A DNA stretch of 64,000 nucleotides from Sinomonas sp. ASV486 (GCF_030908215.1 NZ_JAVFJK010000010.1:140321-204320), one strand, 5' to 3'. Shown: positions 55,666-64,000, counted from the stretch's first letter. Numbers and translations are program-made. The notes: a model not told the origin generated them from the letters alone.

Positions 55666-57084
55666 CTAGCGGCGGGAGAGCCAGTCGAGAGCGGCGCCCG
55701 CGGCGCGGTAGCCGGACATCCCGTGGGTCCCCGGTCCGGGCGGGGTCGCGGCCGAGCACAGGTATACCCCGGGGACGCCGGTCGCGTAGGGGTTCGGGGA
55801 GAGGACGGGACGCGCGATGAGCTGGAGGCCCGTGGTGGCTCCCGTACCGATGTCCCCTCCCACATAGTTGGCGTTGTGGGCCGCGAGGGCGGCCGGGCCG
55901 CGGGACGCAACGCCGCGGACGCGCCGCCTGAACCCCGGAGCGAAGCGCTCGATCTGGGCGATGACGGCCTCGGTCGCGTCGCCGGCGTAGGCGTGGGGGA
56001 CGTGGGCATAGGACCAGATGGGGTTGATGCCGTCCCGCGAGCGCGTGGGGTCTGCGAGGTACTGCTGGCCCACCAACACAAAGGGGCGGGCGGGCATCCT
56101 GCCGCGGGTGATGTCGGCCTCGGCCCGTGCGATCTCCTCGAAAGTCCCCCCGAGATGGACCGTCCCGGCTCGGCGCGCGTTCTCGGATGTCCAGGGGATG
56201 TCCCCCTCGATTGCGAAGTCGACCTTGAACGCCGCTGGCCCGCGGCGGAAGCGCGAGTACGCCCGGGCGGTCGTCGCGGGGAGCCTCGGTCCGAGCAGTC
56301 GGGCCGCCGCGGCCGGCGCGAGATCGAGCAGGACCAGGTCCGCGCCGTCGAGCTCTCCAATGGACGTGACGGTGGTGCGCGTCTGGATCGAACCGCCCAG
56401 GCTCTCGAGCCGGCGGGCGAGCGCGGCCGTGATCGACTGCGAACCGCCCTCGGCTACGGGCCAGCCGACCGCGTGGGCGGTCGCCGCGAGAACGAGTCCC
56501 ACGGAGGTGGTCAGGGGTGCCGAGAGCGGGGCGAACGCGTGCGCGGCGATGCCGCCGAACAGTGCCCGGGCTTCGTCGTCGCGCCATCGGCGCGCGGTGA
56601 GGGTGGCGGGCAATAGGGCGTCGAGTCCGAATCTGGCGAGCGCCCAGGGATGACGGGGCCTGTGGACGGGCGGCGCGAGGACTTCGCCCACAAGGGTGGC
56701 GAAGTCCCGGGCAGTCCGGCCGACGATCGCATCCCATGCAGGCCCGTCCCGGCCGAGTCCCGCCACCGTCCGGTCGAGGTCCTGCCAGAGCACGCCCTCA
56801 CGGCCGCCGTCGAGCGGGTGGGACAGCTGGACCTCCGGCCACCGCCAGCGGAGTCCTTCTGCTTCGAGGCCGAGGCCGGCGAGGAACGGCGAAGCCGCGG
56901 CGAGCGGGTGGAAGGCCGAGCAGTCGTCCGCGACGACGCCGGGCAGGGTGGGCTCGGACGAGCGGCACCCGCCACCGAATGTCTCCTGGGCCTCGAGGAC
57001 GCGCACGGTCACTCCGCGGGCAGCAAGATGCACCGCGGCGGCAAGCCCATTGGGCCCGCTCCCCACGACCACTGCACTGCTCAC
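55666..57084 (-). CDS. FAD-dependent oxidoreductase (phytoene-desaturase-like)
   Basis: 472 residues from the GTG at 57084, preceded by GGATGGG. The N-terminal dinucleotide motif is VVVGSGPNGLAAAVHLAARG, and the C-terminal FAD block is GVYLCSAATPPGPGTHGMSG, matching the CrtI/carotenoid-type NAD(P)/FAD oxidoreductases. There are no crt genes beside it, so a carotenoid role is not supported by context. It is followed after 9 bases by the methyltransferase gene and is divergent from the SulP gene. Confidence 0.87.
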   Translation of the reverse strand: MSSAVVVGSGPNGLAAAVHLAARGVTVRVLEAQETFGGGCRSSEPTLPGVVADDCSAFHPLAAASPFLAGLGLEAEGLRWRWPEVQLSHPLDGGREGVLWQDLDRTVAGLGRDGPAWDAIVGRTARDFATLVGEVLAPPVHRPRHPWALARFGLDALLPATLTARRWRDDEARALFGGIAAHAFAPLSAPLTTSVGLVLAATAHAVGWPVAEGGSQSITAALARRLESLGGSIQTRTTVTSIGELDGADLVLLDLAPAAAARLLGPRLPATTARAYSRFRRGPAAFKVDFAIEGDIPWTSENARRAGTVHLGGTFEEIARAEADITRGRMPARPFVLVGQQYLADPTRSRDGINPIWSYAHVPHAYAGDATEAVIAQIERFAPGFRRRVRGVASRGPAALAAHNANYVGGDIGTGATTGLQLIARPVLSPNPYATGVPGVYLCSAATPPGPGTHGMSGYRAAGAALDWLSRR

Positions 57085-57142
57085 ATTCCCATCCTGCCAC
57101 TCGGCACTGGCGCGATGCGCCGGTGCGCGACATGATCCCAGC

Positions 57143-58885
57143 ATGGACGGCACCGCAGACGGTCAGCCGCCGGGGCTGCGGACGCCTCGGCGCACGACGC
57201 CGCGCGGACGCCTGCCCGGGTGGGTCCCCCTCGCGCCCTGGCTGAGGCACTATGAGGCGAAGTGGCTGAGGGACGACGCCGTGGCCGGTGCGGCGCTGTT
57301 CGGGCTGCTGATCCCGGCGGGCATGGCCTACGCCCAGGCTGCGGGACTTCCGCCGGTGATGGGTCTCTACGCGACGGTCGTGCCCATGATCGTCTACGCG
57401 ATCGTCGGCCCGAGCCGGGTTCTCGTGCTCGGCCCCGACTCTGCGCTGGCGCCGCTCATCGCGGCCGCCGTCCTCCCCCTGAGCGCCGGTAGCCCGGTCC
57501 GGGCGGTTGCGCTCGCGGGTCTCCTCGCGGTGCTCATGGGGGCGATCATGATCGCGGGCGCCGTCCTGCGCCTCGGCATTGTGACCCAGCTCCTCTCGCG
57601 TCCCATCAGGCTCGGGTACCTGAGCGGGCTCGCTGTCGTGGTCGTGTCCTCGCAAGTCCCGCTCCTGCTCGGGGTACGGGCCGACGGCGAGACGCCGTGG
57701 CAGCGGTTCGCCGCGACGGCGGGAGCGGTCGGCGGCCTGAATCCGGCGGCGCTCGGCGTGGGTGCGGGATGCCTTGCGATCATCTGGGGCAGCCAGGCCC
57801 TGGGCTGGCGGCTAGGGGGCGTGTTCATTGCGGTCGCGCTCTCCACCCTCGTCACCTGGGCCGCAGGTCTGGACCAGCGGATGGCCGTGACAGGGGCCCT
57901 CCCCACCGGGGTGCCCACGCCGTCCCTCGGCGGCGTCACTGCCGCAGACGTCGGCGCACTCCTCGCCCCGGCGGCCGGCATCGCGCTCATGACGTTCGCG
58001 GACTCGGGGGTCCTGTCCAAGAGCCTCGCAGCCAAGTACGGCGGTGACGTGTCCGGCAACCGCGAGCTCGCCGCGATCGGGCTCTCGAACGTGGCTGCGG
58101 GCATCTTCGGCGGGTTCCCGGTTTCGGCCAGCGGTTCCCGCACTCCCGTCGCACTCGGGGCCGGAGCGCGCAGCCAGCTCGCCGGAGTCGTGGCTGCGGT
58201 GCTCGTGGCCGCGTTCATGCTCCTCGCTCCGAGCGTTACGGCGTACCTTCCGACGGCGGCCCTCGCCGCGGTGGTCATCGCCGCCGTCCTCGGGCTCATC
58301 GACGTCAAGGCGATCCTCCGGCTCGGGCGCATGAGCACCACAGAGACCGTGCTCATGGCCGCGGCGTTCGCGGGCGTAACGACCGTCGGCGTGCTTCCCG
58401 GCATCCTCGTTGCGATCGGACTGGCGCTCCTGGAGTTCATCCGGCGGGCGTTCACCCCCTACCGGGCCGAACTGGGGCACCTCGAGGAGGTCCCGGGCTA
58501 CCACGACCTCTCTCGTCACCCCGAGGGAGAGCGCATCCCGGGGCTCATCCTCGCGCGGTTCGACGCACCGCTCTTCTTCGCGAACGGCTCCGTCCTGACC
58601 GCCTATCTGCGCTCACTGGTCGAGGCCGCCGACCGTCCCGTGACCCATGTGGTCCTTGCGGCGGAGCCAATCACGGGGATCGACACCACGGCTCTCGACG
58701 ATCTCATCGAACTCGACGAATGGCTCGCCGAGCGCGGAATCCAGCTCGTCTTCGCCGAGCTCAAGGGACCGATGAAGGACCGGCTCGTGCGCTTCGGCAC
58801 CCGCGCCCGGTTCGGCGTCGACCACTTCTACCCGACCGTGGGCGCCGCGGTCCGCGCGCTGCGGGCGGACCGGGACCCCGGCTGA
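57143..58885 (+). CDS. SulP-family anion transporter with STAS domain
   Basis: 580 residues. Ten to twelve membrane helices carry the family motifs GLLIPAGMAYAQAAGLPPVMGLY and VLVLGPDSALAPLIAAAV, with GFPVSASGSRTPVALGAGARS in the middle. The C-terminal STAS domain (about residues 465-575) contains VVLAAEPITGIDTTALDDLIEL. Substrate may be sulfate, bicarbonate or another anion. The ATG at 57143 has no strong ribosome site. A hairpin terminator follows. Confidence 0.92.
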   Translation: MDGTADGQPPGLRTPRRTTPRGRLPGWVPLAPWLRHYEAKWLRDDAVAGAALFGLLIPAGMAYAQAAGLPPVMGLYATVVPMIVYAIVGPSRVLVLGPDSALAPLIAAAVLPLSAGSPVRAVALAGLLAVLMGAIMIAGAVLRLGIVTQLLSRPIRLGYLSGLAVVVVSSQVPLLLGVRADGETPWQRFAATAGAVGGLNPAALGVGAGCLAIIWGSQALGWRLGGVFIAVALSTLVTWAAGLDQRMAVTGALPTGVPTPSLGGVTAADVGALLAPAAGIALMTFADSGVLSKSLAAKYGGDVSGNRELAAIGLSNVAAGIFGGFPVSASGSRTPVALGAGARSQLAGVVAAVLVAAFMLLAPSVTAYLPTAALAAVVIAAVLGLIDVKAILRLGRMSTTETVLMAAAFAGVTTVGVLPGILVAIGLALLEFIRRAFTPYRAELGHLEEVPGYHDLSRHPEGERIPGLILARFDAPLFFANGSVLTAYLRSLVEAADRPVTHVVLAAEPITGIDTTALDDLIELDEWLAERGIQLVFAELKGPMKDRLVRFGTRARFGVDHFYPTVGAAVRALRADRDPG

Positions 58886-58890
58886 CTGGG

Positions 58891-58930
58891 CTGGCGAGGG
58901 GCTCCCGTCGCGACGGGAGCCCCTTGCCAG
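58891..58930. terminator. Bidirectional hairpin terminator between SulP and Asp-box genes
   Basis: A perfect 28-base palindrome (58897-58924) extended by a further 5-bp pair (58891-58895 with 58926-58930) sits between two convergent stop codons, 5 bases after the SulP stop and 15 bases before the other. Confidence 0.85.
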
Positions 58931-58945
58931 GCGGTCGCCGCGCTG

Positions 58946-60424
58946 TTAGGGCGTGACCCGCGTGAACACGGCGTCCGTCCGGTTGTCCGTGCTCCCGCTG
59001 TTCGCGCGAACGGAGAGCGAACCGAACTGCGCTCCGATGGCGGCGAGGCCCTGGTAGTCGCCCGTGAAGAAGCCACGGGCATTGGGCGCCGTCATCATGT
59101 CGAACGGCCCGTAGAGGTGAGTCTCGTTGCCGAAGGACACGCCGCCCGCGGGCAAGGAGGTGAACCAGTAGTCAGTCGGCAGCGTGCTCGTGTTCCCGGC
59201 CGCGAGGCTCCGGAAGTCGTAGTAGGTCACACCGACCGTGCCGTTGGCCACACGCACGCTGGGTGTGAAGGCCGGAGCACCGTGCGGCGCGTTGACCTGA
59301 GCGGGCGCGCTCCAGGTCGCCCCGCCGTCGGCCGACGTCGAGATGGCCACCTCGTCATAGTGCCCACCGTTGAACCGCGAGTCCTGCCACACCACGTAGA
59401 GCTGGCCAGTGGCCGGATCGATGGCGGGTTCGGGGATGATGTCCCCCGTCCTCACGGCCGCGCCCGTATTCGGATCAGTGACGCCCACCGTGTTGAGCTG
59501 GGCGATGACCTGCGGCGCCGTCCACGTCGTTCCGCCATCCGTGGACTTGGTGTAGGCGACGTTCGTCCCGTGCAGCTGGTCGACGCCGTTCTTGCCTGTG
59601 CCGAGGATGAGGTCGAAGACGTTGTACAACGTTCCGTTCCGCGGATCGACGACGATCTGGTTGCCGATGGTCTGCTGGTTCTGGGCGGTCGGGACGATCG
59701 CAGTGGCCGGGCTCCAACTCTTCCCGCCGTCTGTCGTCTTGGAGAAGTACGTCGGGCCGGTGTAGGCCGCGGCGTGGGCGGCCGAGCGGGGATTGTCGGT
59801 CGGGGAGACCAGACGGTCCCACACGGCGTAGGCGGTGCCGGGTGTGTTCGGATCCGCAGTGACGGACTCCTTGTCGTTGAAGAACTGGGACGTACCGAGG
59901 TCCTCGATCAGCGCCTTCGGAGCGGTCCACGTTGCCCCACCGTCGGTGGACGTGGATGCCAGGACGGCGTTGTCGGAGCCGACGCCCTGGAACGAGATCG
60001 ACACCGAGTACGCGGTGCCGTCGGGGCCGATGGACACCCACGGATCCGAGGCCCGGTCGTAGCGTGCGGGACCGCCGGCGCAGGCGCTGAACGGCTGCGC
60101 CGTCTCGTTCCAGGTCTTGCCGCCGTTGGTGGAGTAGCCGGCCACGAGGCCGTGGGAACCGCCGTCGGACCAGCGGTCCTGCTGCCACACGCCGATGATG
60201 TTGCGCGGGTTGGTCGGGTTGACCGCCACCCAGGGCTCTACTTCGGCGTTGGGGTAATTCACAGCGCCAGGCGCGGCGCCCAGCGTGCACGTGGCAAACG
60301 GACTTGTCCCGCTGGCCGTGACCGGCGGGGTGGCCGTTGCCGCGGAGGCCACGGAGGGGGTGAGCAGGAGCGCGGCAGGCAAGAGGGTGAGAGCTGCCAC
60401 GTACCGGAAATGCTGATGGATCAC
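58946..60424 (-). CDS. Secreted Asp-box (BNR) sialidase-like protein
   Basis: 492 residues from the GTG at 60424, four bases after AAGGAGAA. A signal peptide is visible (residues 1-27; LTLLPAALLLTPSVASA then A-T-A). Five or more Asp-box motifs of the S-x-D-x-G-x-T-W type follow (STNGGKTW, STDGGATW, TTDGGKSW, STDGGTTW, SADGGATW), forming a six-bladed propeller as in exo-sialidases and BNR proteins. Sialidase catalytic residues could not be confirmed, so the substrate is open. It has no anchor motif and is probably released. Confidence 0.85.
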   Translation of the reverse strand: MIHQHFRYVAALTLLPAALLLTPSVASAATATPPVTASGTSPFATCTLGAAPGAVNYPNAEVEPWVAVNPTNPRNIIGVWQQDRWSDGGSHGLVAGYSTNGGKTWNETAQPFSACAGGPARYDRASDPWVSIGPDGTAYSVSISFQGVGSDNAVLASTSTDGGATWTAPKALIEDLGTSQFFNDKESVTADPNTPGTAYAVWDRLVSPTDNPRSAAHAAAYTGPTYFSKTTDGGKSWSPATAIVPTAQNQQTIGNQIVVDPRNGTLYNVFDLILGTGKNGVDQLHGTNVAYTKSTDGGTTWTAPQVIAQLNTVGVTDPNTGAAVRTGDIIPEPAIDPATGQLYVVWQDSRFNGGHYDEVAISTSADGGATWSAPAQVNAPHGAPAFTPSVRVANGTVGVTYYDFRSLAAGNTSTLPTDYWFTSLPAGGVSFGNETHLYGPFDMMTAPNARGFFTGDYQGLAAIGAQFGSLSVRANSGSTDNRTDAVFTRVTP

Positions 60425-60561
60425 TGCGTTCTCCTTGTCAGGGAAGCCGATCATTTGGTGGATGGTGCGCCCGGAAAGGAGGACGATCGAGAGCGGATCG
60501 TCCACGCACACCAGATGACCACCCGTGGCCGCACTCGCGCAAGGGACTGGGGCCCACGTCT

Positions 60562-61230
60562 TCAGCGATGGTTCCCCGTGATGAACTGTGCTGTCGGCTC
60601 CGCGAGCGATGCGCCGATCTCGTACGGGGTGCGCTTCGCCCCCTTGACGGCAAAGGAGTGGTCGCCGCCCTCCTGCCACGCGAGTGTCGCCGTGGGCAGC
60701 TTCGCCACGACGGCGTCGAGCAGCTCGGCGGTCGCGAGGGTATCCCGCGTGCCGGAGAGGAACAGCATCGGCAGCCTGAGTCCGTAGAGGTGGTCGTCGC
60801 GGAGCTTCTCCGGCTTACCCGCCGGGTGGAGCGGGTAGCCGAGGAACACGAGGCCGGCGGGATCCATGGCGCTCTCGGCAACGGCCATCGAGGCGATCCG
60901 CCCTCCGAACGACTTCCCCGCAGCCCACAGCGGCTCCCCGGCCGAGCGCCGTCGTGCCTCCTCGAAGGCGGCCTGCCATACCGGAATCGCCTTGGGCGCG
61001 CGGTCGGGCACACGCTTGCCGGCCTCCATGTAGGCGAAGTTGAACCGCAGAGTGGCCATCCCGAGCTCGTTGAGTGCCTCGCAGAAGCCGACCATGAACG
61101 GATGGACCATGCCCGCTCCGGCGCCGTGCGCGACGACGACGGTCGCCTCAGCCGCTTCGGGCCGTGAGTAGACGGCGGAGACGTCGCCGGACGGGGTGTG
61201 GATCGTGAGAGGTTCGCCGCGGGGGGTCAT
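60562..61230 (-). CDS. Alpha/beta hydrolase (KANL3/Tex30-like)
   Basis: 222 residues from the ATG at 61230 (AGGA seven bases upstream); the frame extends to 61356 without support. VVVAHGAGAGMVHPFM is the oxyanion loop, AAGKSFGGRIAS holds the nucleophile Ser, LSGTRDTLA the Asp and GGDHSFAVKG the His, so the triad is complete. This small-hydrolase group is common in actinobacteria with unknown substrates. It is divergent from the cupin gene by 18 bases. Confidence 0.87.
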   Translation of the reverse strand: MTPRGEPLTIHTPSGDVSAVYSRPEAAEATVVVAHGAGAGMVHPFMVGFCEALNELGMATLRFNFAYMEAGKRVPDRAPKAIPVWQAAFEEARRRSAGEPLWAAGKSFGGRIASMAVAESAMDPAGLVFLGYPLHPAGKPEKLRDDHLYGLRLPMLFLSGTRDTLATAELLDAVVAKLPTATLAWQEGGDHSFAVKGAKRTPYEIGASLAEPTAQFITGNHR

Positions 61231-61248
61231 GAGACTATCCTGCCGTCC

Positions 61249-61827
61249 ATGGACCTCGACGTCAGGCCAATACCGAAGCCGCAGCGGCATCGCGCCGTGT
61301 TCGCCGCGTTCGCGAACCTCGGGGTGGGCGAATCCTTCATCCTCATCACGAACCACGACCCGGCGCCGCTGAGGGCCGAGTTCGACAGCGACCAGTACGG
61401 CGCCTCCTCGTGGGAATACCTCGAGCGCGGACCCGAGTGGCGGCTCCGGGTCACCCGGACCGCCGCCACTCCCCTACCGCGCGTCGTCGCCGACACGCTC
61501 GCCCTCGCGGAGGCGCACGACGCCGACGCGTCGGGTGCTGTCTTCCGGCTCACCATGGGCAACCGGGACCTTGACTCGAACGTCATCGCACTGCCGCCCC
61601 ATGGGACGATCGGGGAGCACGTGGGACCAGATCTCGATGTGCTCCTTCATGTCATCTCGGGGAGCGGCACGCTCGCCACCGAAGGGGGCGAGGTCCCGCT
61701 CTCACCCGGGGCCCTCGTCTGGCTCCCCCGGCGCTCGCGGCGGCAGTTCACCGCCGGGGCGCTCGGGCTCCGCTACCTCTCGGTGCACCAGCGCAAGTCG
61801 GGGCTCGGCCTGACGCCGCGCCCCTGA
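61249..61827 (+). CDS. DUF2249-cupin two-domain protein
   Basis: 192 residues from the ATG at 61249; a further upstream start at 61198 would overlap the divergent hydrolase. Residues 1-72 resemble DUF2249 (HRAVFAAFANLGVGESFILITNHDPAPLR). Residues 100-190 are a small cupin (GTIGEHVGPDLDVLLHVISG and LSPGALVWLPRRSRRQF). Such proteins may bind metals or small ligands; function unknown. The divergent pair has only 18 bases between start codons. Confidence 0.75.
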   Translation: MDLDVRPIPKPQRHRAVFAAFANLGVGESFILITNHDPAPLRAEFDSDQYGASSWEYLERGPEWRLRVTRTAATPLPRVVADTLALAEAHDADASGAVFRLTMGNRDLDSNVIALPPHGTIGEHVGPDLDVLLHVISGSGTLATEGGEVPLSPGALVWLPRRSRRQFTAGALGLRYLSVHQRKSGLGLTPRP

Positions 61828-61879
61828 ACCCGATGCGGACCGCGCGCTCCCCTCGATCAGACGGGTGGCCCGAGGAACC

Positions 61880-62305
61880 TCACCCAGCGAGGTTGCTGAT
61901 CATCGCCTCAAGCGCGCGCACTGTGCGGTCGTACTCGCCGTCCTCAAGTCCCTTGACCGTGATATCCCGGATGCCCTGCACGGTCTCGCGGGCGCCGTGC
62001 AGTTCGACCCGGCCCAGGTCCGTCAAGCGGTAGACGCCCGCCTTCTCGGCCACGAGCCCTCCGCCGAGCAGTGGTTCGAGGTGACGCTCGGAGGTCTCCT
62101 GGGTTGGCGTGTCGAGGAATGGCGCGATGGCTTCGTCGAGCTGCGCCACCGTCGCTTCGGTGTCCGCGAGGACGTTCAGGAGCTGCCACTGCCGACGGCT
62201 GAGGCGGTGCCGTTCGAGCGCCTCATCGAAGCGTTCCTCAAGCAGCCTGTCGAGAGTCTTGAGCAGGAATCCGATGGGCTTCTGGGTGTCCTGGGTGTTG
62301 TGCAT
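61880..62305 (-). CDS. MarR-like winged-helix regulator
   Basis: 141 residues. The helical N-terminus (IGFLLKTLDRLLEERFDEAL) and LSRRQWQLLNVLADTEATVAQLDEAI are those of the MarR fold; the wing region is GLVAEKAGVYRLTDLGR. It lacks an obvious ligand cysteine. No neighbouring efflux or stress gene identifies its target. The next minus-strand ORF upstream is the 48-residue protein, 65 bases away. Confidence 0.8.
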   Translation of the reverse strand: MHNTQDTQKPIGFLLKTLDRLLEERFDEALERHRLSRRQWQLLNVLADTEATVAQLDEAIAPFLDTPTQETSERHLEPLLGGGLVAEKAGVYRLTDLGRVELHGARETVQGIRDITVKGLEDGEYDRTVRALEAMISNLAG

Positions 62306-62370
62306 GGCGATCCCCCTAAGTCAGTCGTCGACACCACTATGCGCCGCGCCGACCGCAGGGACTAGGGACC

Positions 62371-62517
62371 TCAGTCCGTGGGTTGGAGCGTCTGGGTCCG
62401 GATCTCCCGGCCCGCGGACTTGACGATCTGGGCGAGGCTCGCAGCCGCGGCGGCCTCGCCGTCGAGGATGGCGGACGCCAGATCCTCGACAAGGTCGATG
62501 TACTCGGTGAGCTTCAC
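62371..62517 (-). CDS. Small 48-residue acidic helical protein
   Basis: GTG start at 62517 preceded by GAGAGGGAA about eight bases upstream, TGA at 62371. The product begins KLTEYIDLVEDLASA and ends QTLQPTD; it is amphipathic with an Ala-rich middle. Codon use is GC-rich at third positions, as in the real genes here. It lies just upstream of the MarR-like gene on the same strand. No family was recognised. Confidence 0.6.
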   Translation of the reverse strand: MKLTEYIDLVEDLASAILDGEAAAAASLAQIVKSAGREIRTQTLQPTD

Positions 62518-62699
62518 GGCGTGTTCCCTCTCGATGGAGCGGTTCTCGTCTCGTCCTCTACTGGCCCGGGCACCGCCAGTGTAGGGAACGCACGCGAGGC
62601 ACCCGGCACACGCGCGTCACACTGGGCGCGCGGCCCGTCTCCAAGCGAACGGCGGGTGAAAGGCCTGCAAACCCTGCCCCAAGTGGGGGCGCCAACGCC

Positions 62700-62729
62700 A
62701 AGAGGGCCGCCCTGACGGACGGCCCTCTT
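62700..62729 (-). terminator. Hairpin terminator next to the RNA-gene remnant
   Basis: A 10-bp perfect inverted repeat (62700-62709 with 62720-62729) with a 10-base loop lies four bases beyond the CCA end of the tRNA-like sequence on the minus strand. The remaining bases 62518-62699 show no gene or recognised site. Confidence 0.65.
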
Positions 62730-62733
62730 CATA

Positions 62734-62748
62734 TGGTGGAGGTAAGGG
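62734..62748 (-). tRNA. 3'-terminal 15 nt of a tRNA-Ala or tmRNA, interrupted by an IS
   Basis: Read on the minus strand this is CCCTTACCTCCACCA: four T-stem bases, a 3' acceptor strand UACCUCC with U at position 70, discriminator A73 and encoded CCA. A U70 with A73 is the 3' half of the G3:U70 identity of tRNA-Ala and of tmRNA. A terminator follows immediately. The rest of the gene is not in the window because the IS begins directly to the right. Only 15 bases support this. Confidence 0.4.
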
Positions 62749-62760
62749 TGTGTGATGTCA

Positions 62761-62864
62761 GGACATCGTTGACGCATGTGGCGGGACATCGTTGACAGGT
62801 GACAGTGGACTGCTGTGGCGGGACATCGTTGACGCCTTCCGGCATGTCGCGGGACATCGTTGAC
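62761..62864. repeat. Four copies of a 13-bp repeat at the IS left end
   Basis: GGACATCGTTGAC is found at 62761-62773, 62784-62796, 62821-62833 and 62852-62864, all in the same orientation, at spacings of 23, 37 and 31 bases. They are probably transposase-binding sites; the first overlaps the likely terminal repeat. Confidence 0.85.
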
Positions 62865-62887
62865 ACCTCGCCCATTGGGCTTCTGCC

Positions 62888-64000
62888 ATGTCGAAGAACA
62901 AGGTCATCGTCCTCGCAGTCCTGGAGGGTGGGATTGTCCAAGGCCGAAGCAGCCCGCCGGTACGGCATCAGCCGCCAATGGGTCCACCAACTCATCGCCC
63001 GCCACGCAGCCGAAGGAGAGGCCGGCCTCGAGGCCCGCTCCCGGCGGCCCCGCACCAGCCCGCAGCAGACGCCGGCCAACGTTCAGGAGAGGATCCTGGT
63101 CCTACGCGCCGACCTGCAGGCCAAGGGCCTGGACTCCGGGGCCGAGACCATCGCTGCCCATCTCGGACGCGAGGGCCTCCCGGTGCCCGCGAGCACCACC
63201 ATCCACCGCATCCTCCGGGCCGCCGGCGCGGTCGCCCCCGAACCCCACAAGCGTCCCAAGTCCTCCCTGCGACGCTTCGCCGCGGCCCAGCCCAACGAGA
63301 CCTGGCAGTCCGACTTCACCCACTGGCACCTGGCCGACGGCACCGACACCGAGATCATCGACTTCCTCGACGACCACTCCCGCTGCCTGCTCCACCTCAC
63401 CGCCCACCCCAGGACGACCGGCGCCATCGTCGTGGACGCCTTCCTGGACACCGCACAGGAACACGGCCTGCCCGCCAGCACCCTGACCGACAACGGCATG
63501 GTCTACACCACCCGCCTGGCCGGCGGGAAAGGAGGCCGCAACGCCTTCGAGAGCCTCATCGCAGGGCTCGGGATCGTCCAGAAGAACGGATCCCCCGGCC
63601 ACCCCCAGACCCAGGGCAAGATCGAGCGCTTCCACCAGACCCTGAAGAAATGGCTCCACAGCCAGCCTCCGGCCCAGACCATCGAGGACCTGAACGACCA
63701 GCTCACCAGATTCCGCCACGTCTACAACCACGAACGCCCCCACCGCGCGCTCGGCAGGCACACACCCGCCGAGGCCTACGCCCAGACCCCCAAGGCCGGC
63801 CCCGCGGCCGCCGCCCAGGGGGCACACTTCCGCGTCCGGACCGACCGCGTCGACGCCGACGGCAAGGTCACCCTCCGCCACGCGGGACGCCTCCGTCACC
63901 TCGGCATCGGCCGCGCCCACAGGCACAAACGCATCATCCTGCTCGTCCACGACGCCGAGGCCACCGCCATCGAGCACGGCACCGGCGAGATCCTCGCCGA
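62888..64000 (+). pseudogene. IS481-family transposase, frameshifted near its start and cut by the window
   Basis: The ATG frame at 62888 reads SKNKVIVLAVLEGG and then meets an extra base near 62933 (GGGATTG where GGGTTG would keep the frame). The remaining frame (62934 to the window end) encodes an uninterrupted transposase: helix-turn-helix SKAEAARRYGISRQWVHQLI, DDE residues in WQSDFTHWHLAD, TLTDNGMVYTTR and GKIERFHQTLKKW, and the C-terminal GRLRHLGIGRAHRHKR block of this IS481 group. A TTG at 62934 could restart translation but would lose the first 15 residues. Confidence 0.8.

Larger units (their letters stand above)
62749..64000 (+). mobile_element. IS481-family insertion sequence (left end and most of the transposase)
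   Basis: The element begins at about 62749-62751 with TGT and carries four copies of GGACATCGTTGAC before the transposase gene. It runs off the right edge of the window. Transposase type and TGT terminal bases assign it to IS481. The right terminal repeat and target duplication cannot be seen. Confidence 0.8.

Overview
The window is a high-GC chromosomal segment from an actinobacterium. The order secF-secD-yajC-ruvBAC-yebC-pdxT, the HIT-pgsA-thrS block, mycoredoxin with a SigR-type promoter and class Ib nrdHIEF fit Micrococcaceae (Arthrobacter/Sinomonas-like). The taxon is an inference from gene content and protein style; no marker search was run.

Layout. 1-2.1 kb: the end of a DUF349 protein (its first base lies outside the window) and an orphan AbiEi-like protein. 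2.1-12 kb: a minus-strand housekeeping block for stringent response (rsh), protein export (secF, secD, yajC), Holliday-junction processing (ruvB, ruvA, ruvC), yebC and pdxT. 12-18.3 kb: a plus-strand block with an asparagine synthetase fused to a gamma-glutamyl-ligase-like domain, an M3 peptidase and a phosphoribosyltransferase-hydrolase fusion. 18.3-23.7 kb: a tightly overlapping minus-strand operon of acetyl-CoA synthetase, 2-oxoacid dehydrogenase E1 alpha, E1 beta and E2, and an acyl carrier protein. 23.9-28.2 kb: pdxS, pgsA, HIT and thrS. The 12-24 kb modules therefore separate pdxS from pdxT.

28.3-34.5 kb: a DnaE2-like protein lacking the polymerase palm, divergent from an SRAP/YedK gene across a LexA-like palindrome, then a HAD-GH65 disaccharide phosphorylase fusion. 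34.6-41.7 kb: universal stress protein, F420/NADP-oxidoreductase-like protein, mycoredoxin, lipoate-ligase-like protein, thioesterase, MFS and FUSC transporters and a coiled-coil protein. 41.9-46.6 kb: nrdHIEF with a free-standing GIY-YIG homing endonuclease gene between nrdE and nrdF; upstream lie an NrdR-like box and a cluster of DnaA-box-like sites. 47-52.7 kb: LysR regulator, DUF72 and DUF2004-like proteins, then metF-metE preceded by a structured leader. 53-62.5 kb: ROK regulator, rRNA-methyltransferase-like protein, FAD oxidoreductase, SulP transporter, secreted Asp-box protein, small hydrolase, cupin-type protein, MarR-like regulator and a 48-residue ORF. From about 62.75 kb an IS481-family element with a frameshifted transposase runs off the window, abutting what looks like the 3' end of an alanine tRNA or tmRNA.

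The features most worth follow-up are the AsnB-ligase fusion, the palm-less DnaE2-like/SRAP pair, the homing endonuclease inside the nrd operon, the acs-pdh-acp operon, the metF leader and the duplicated segment in MetE.
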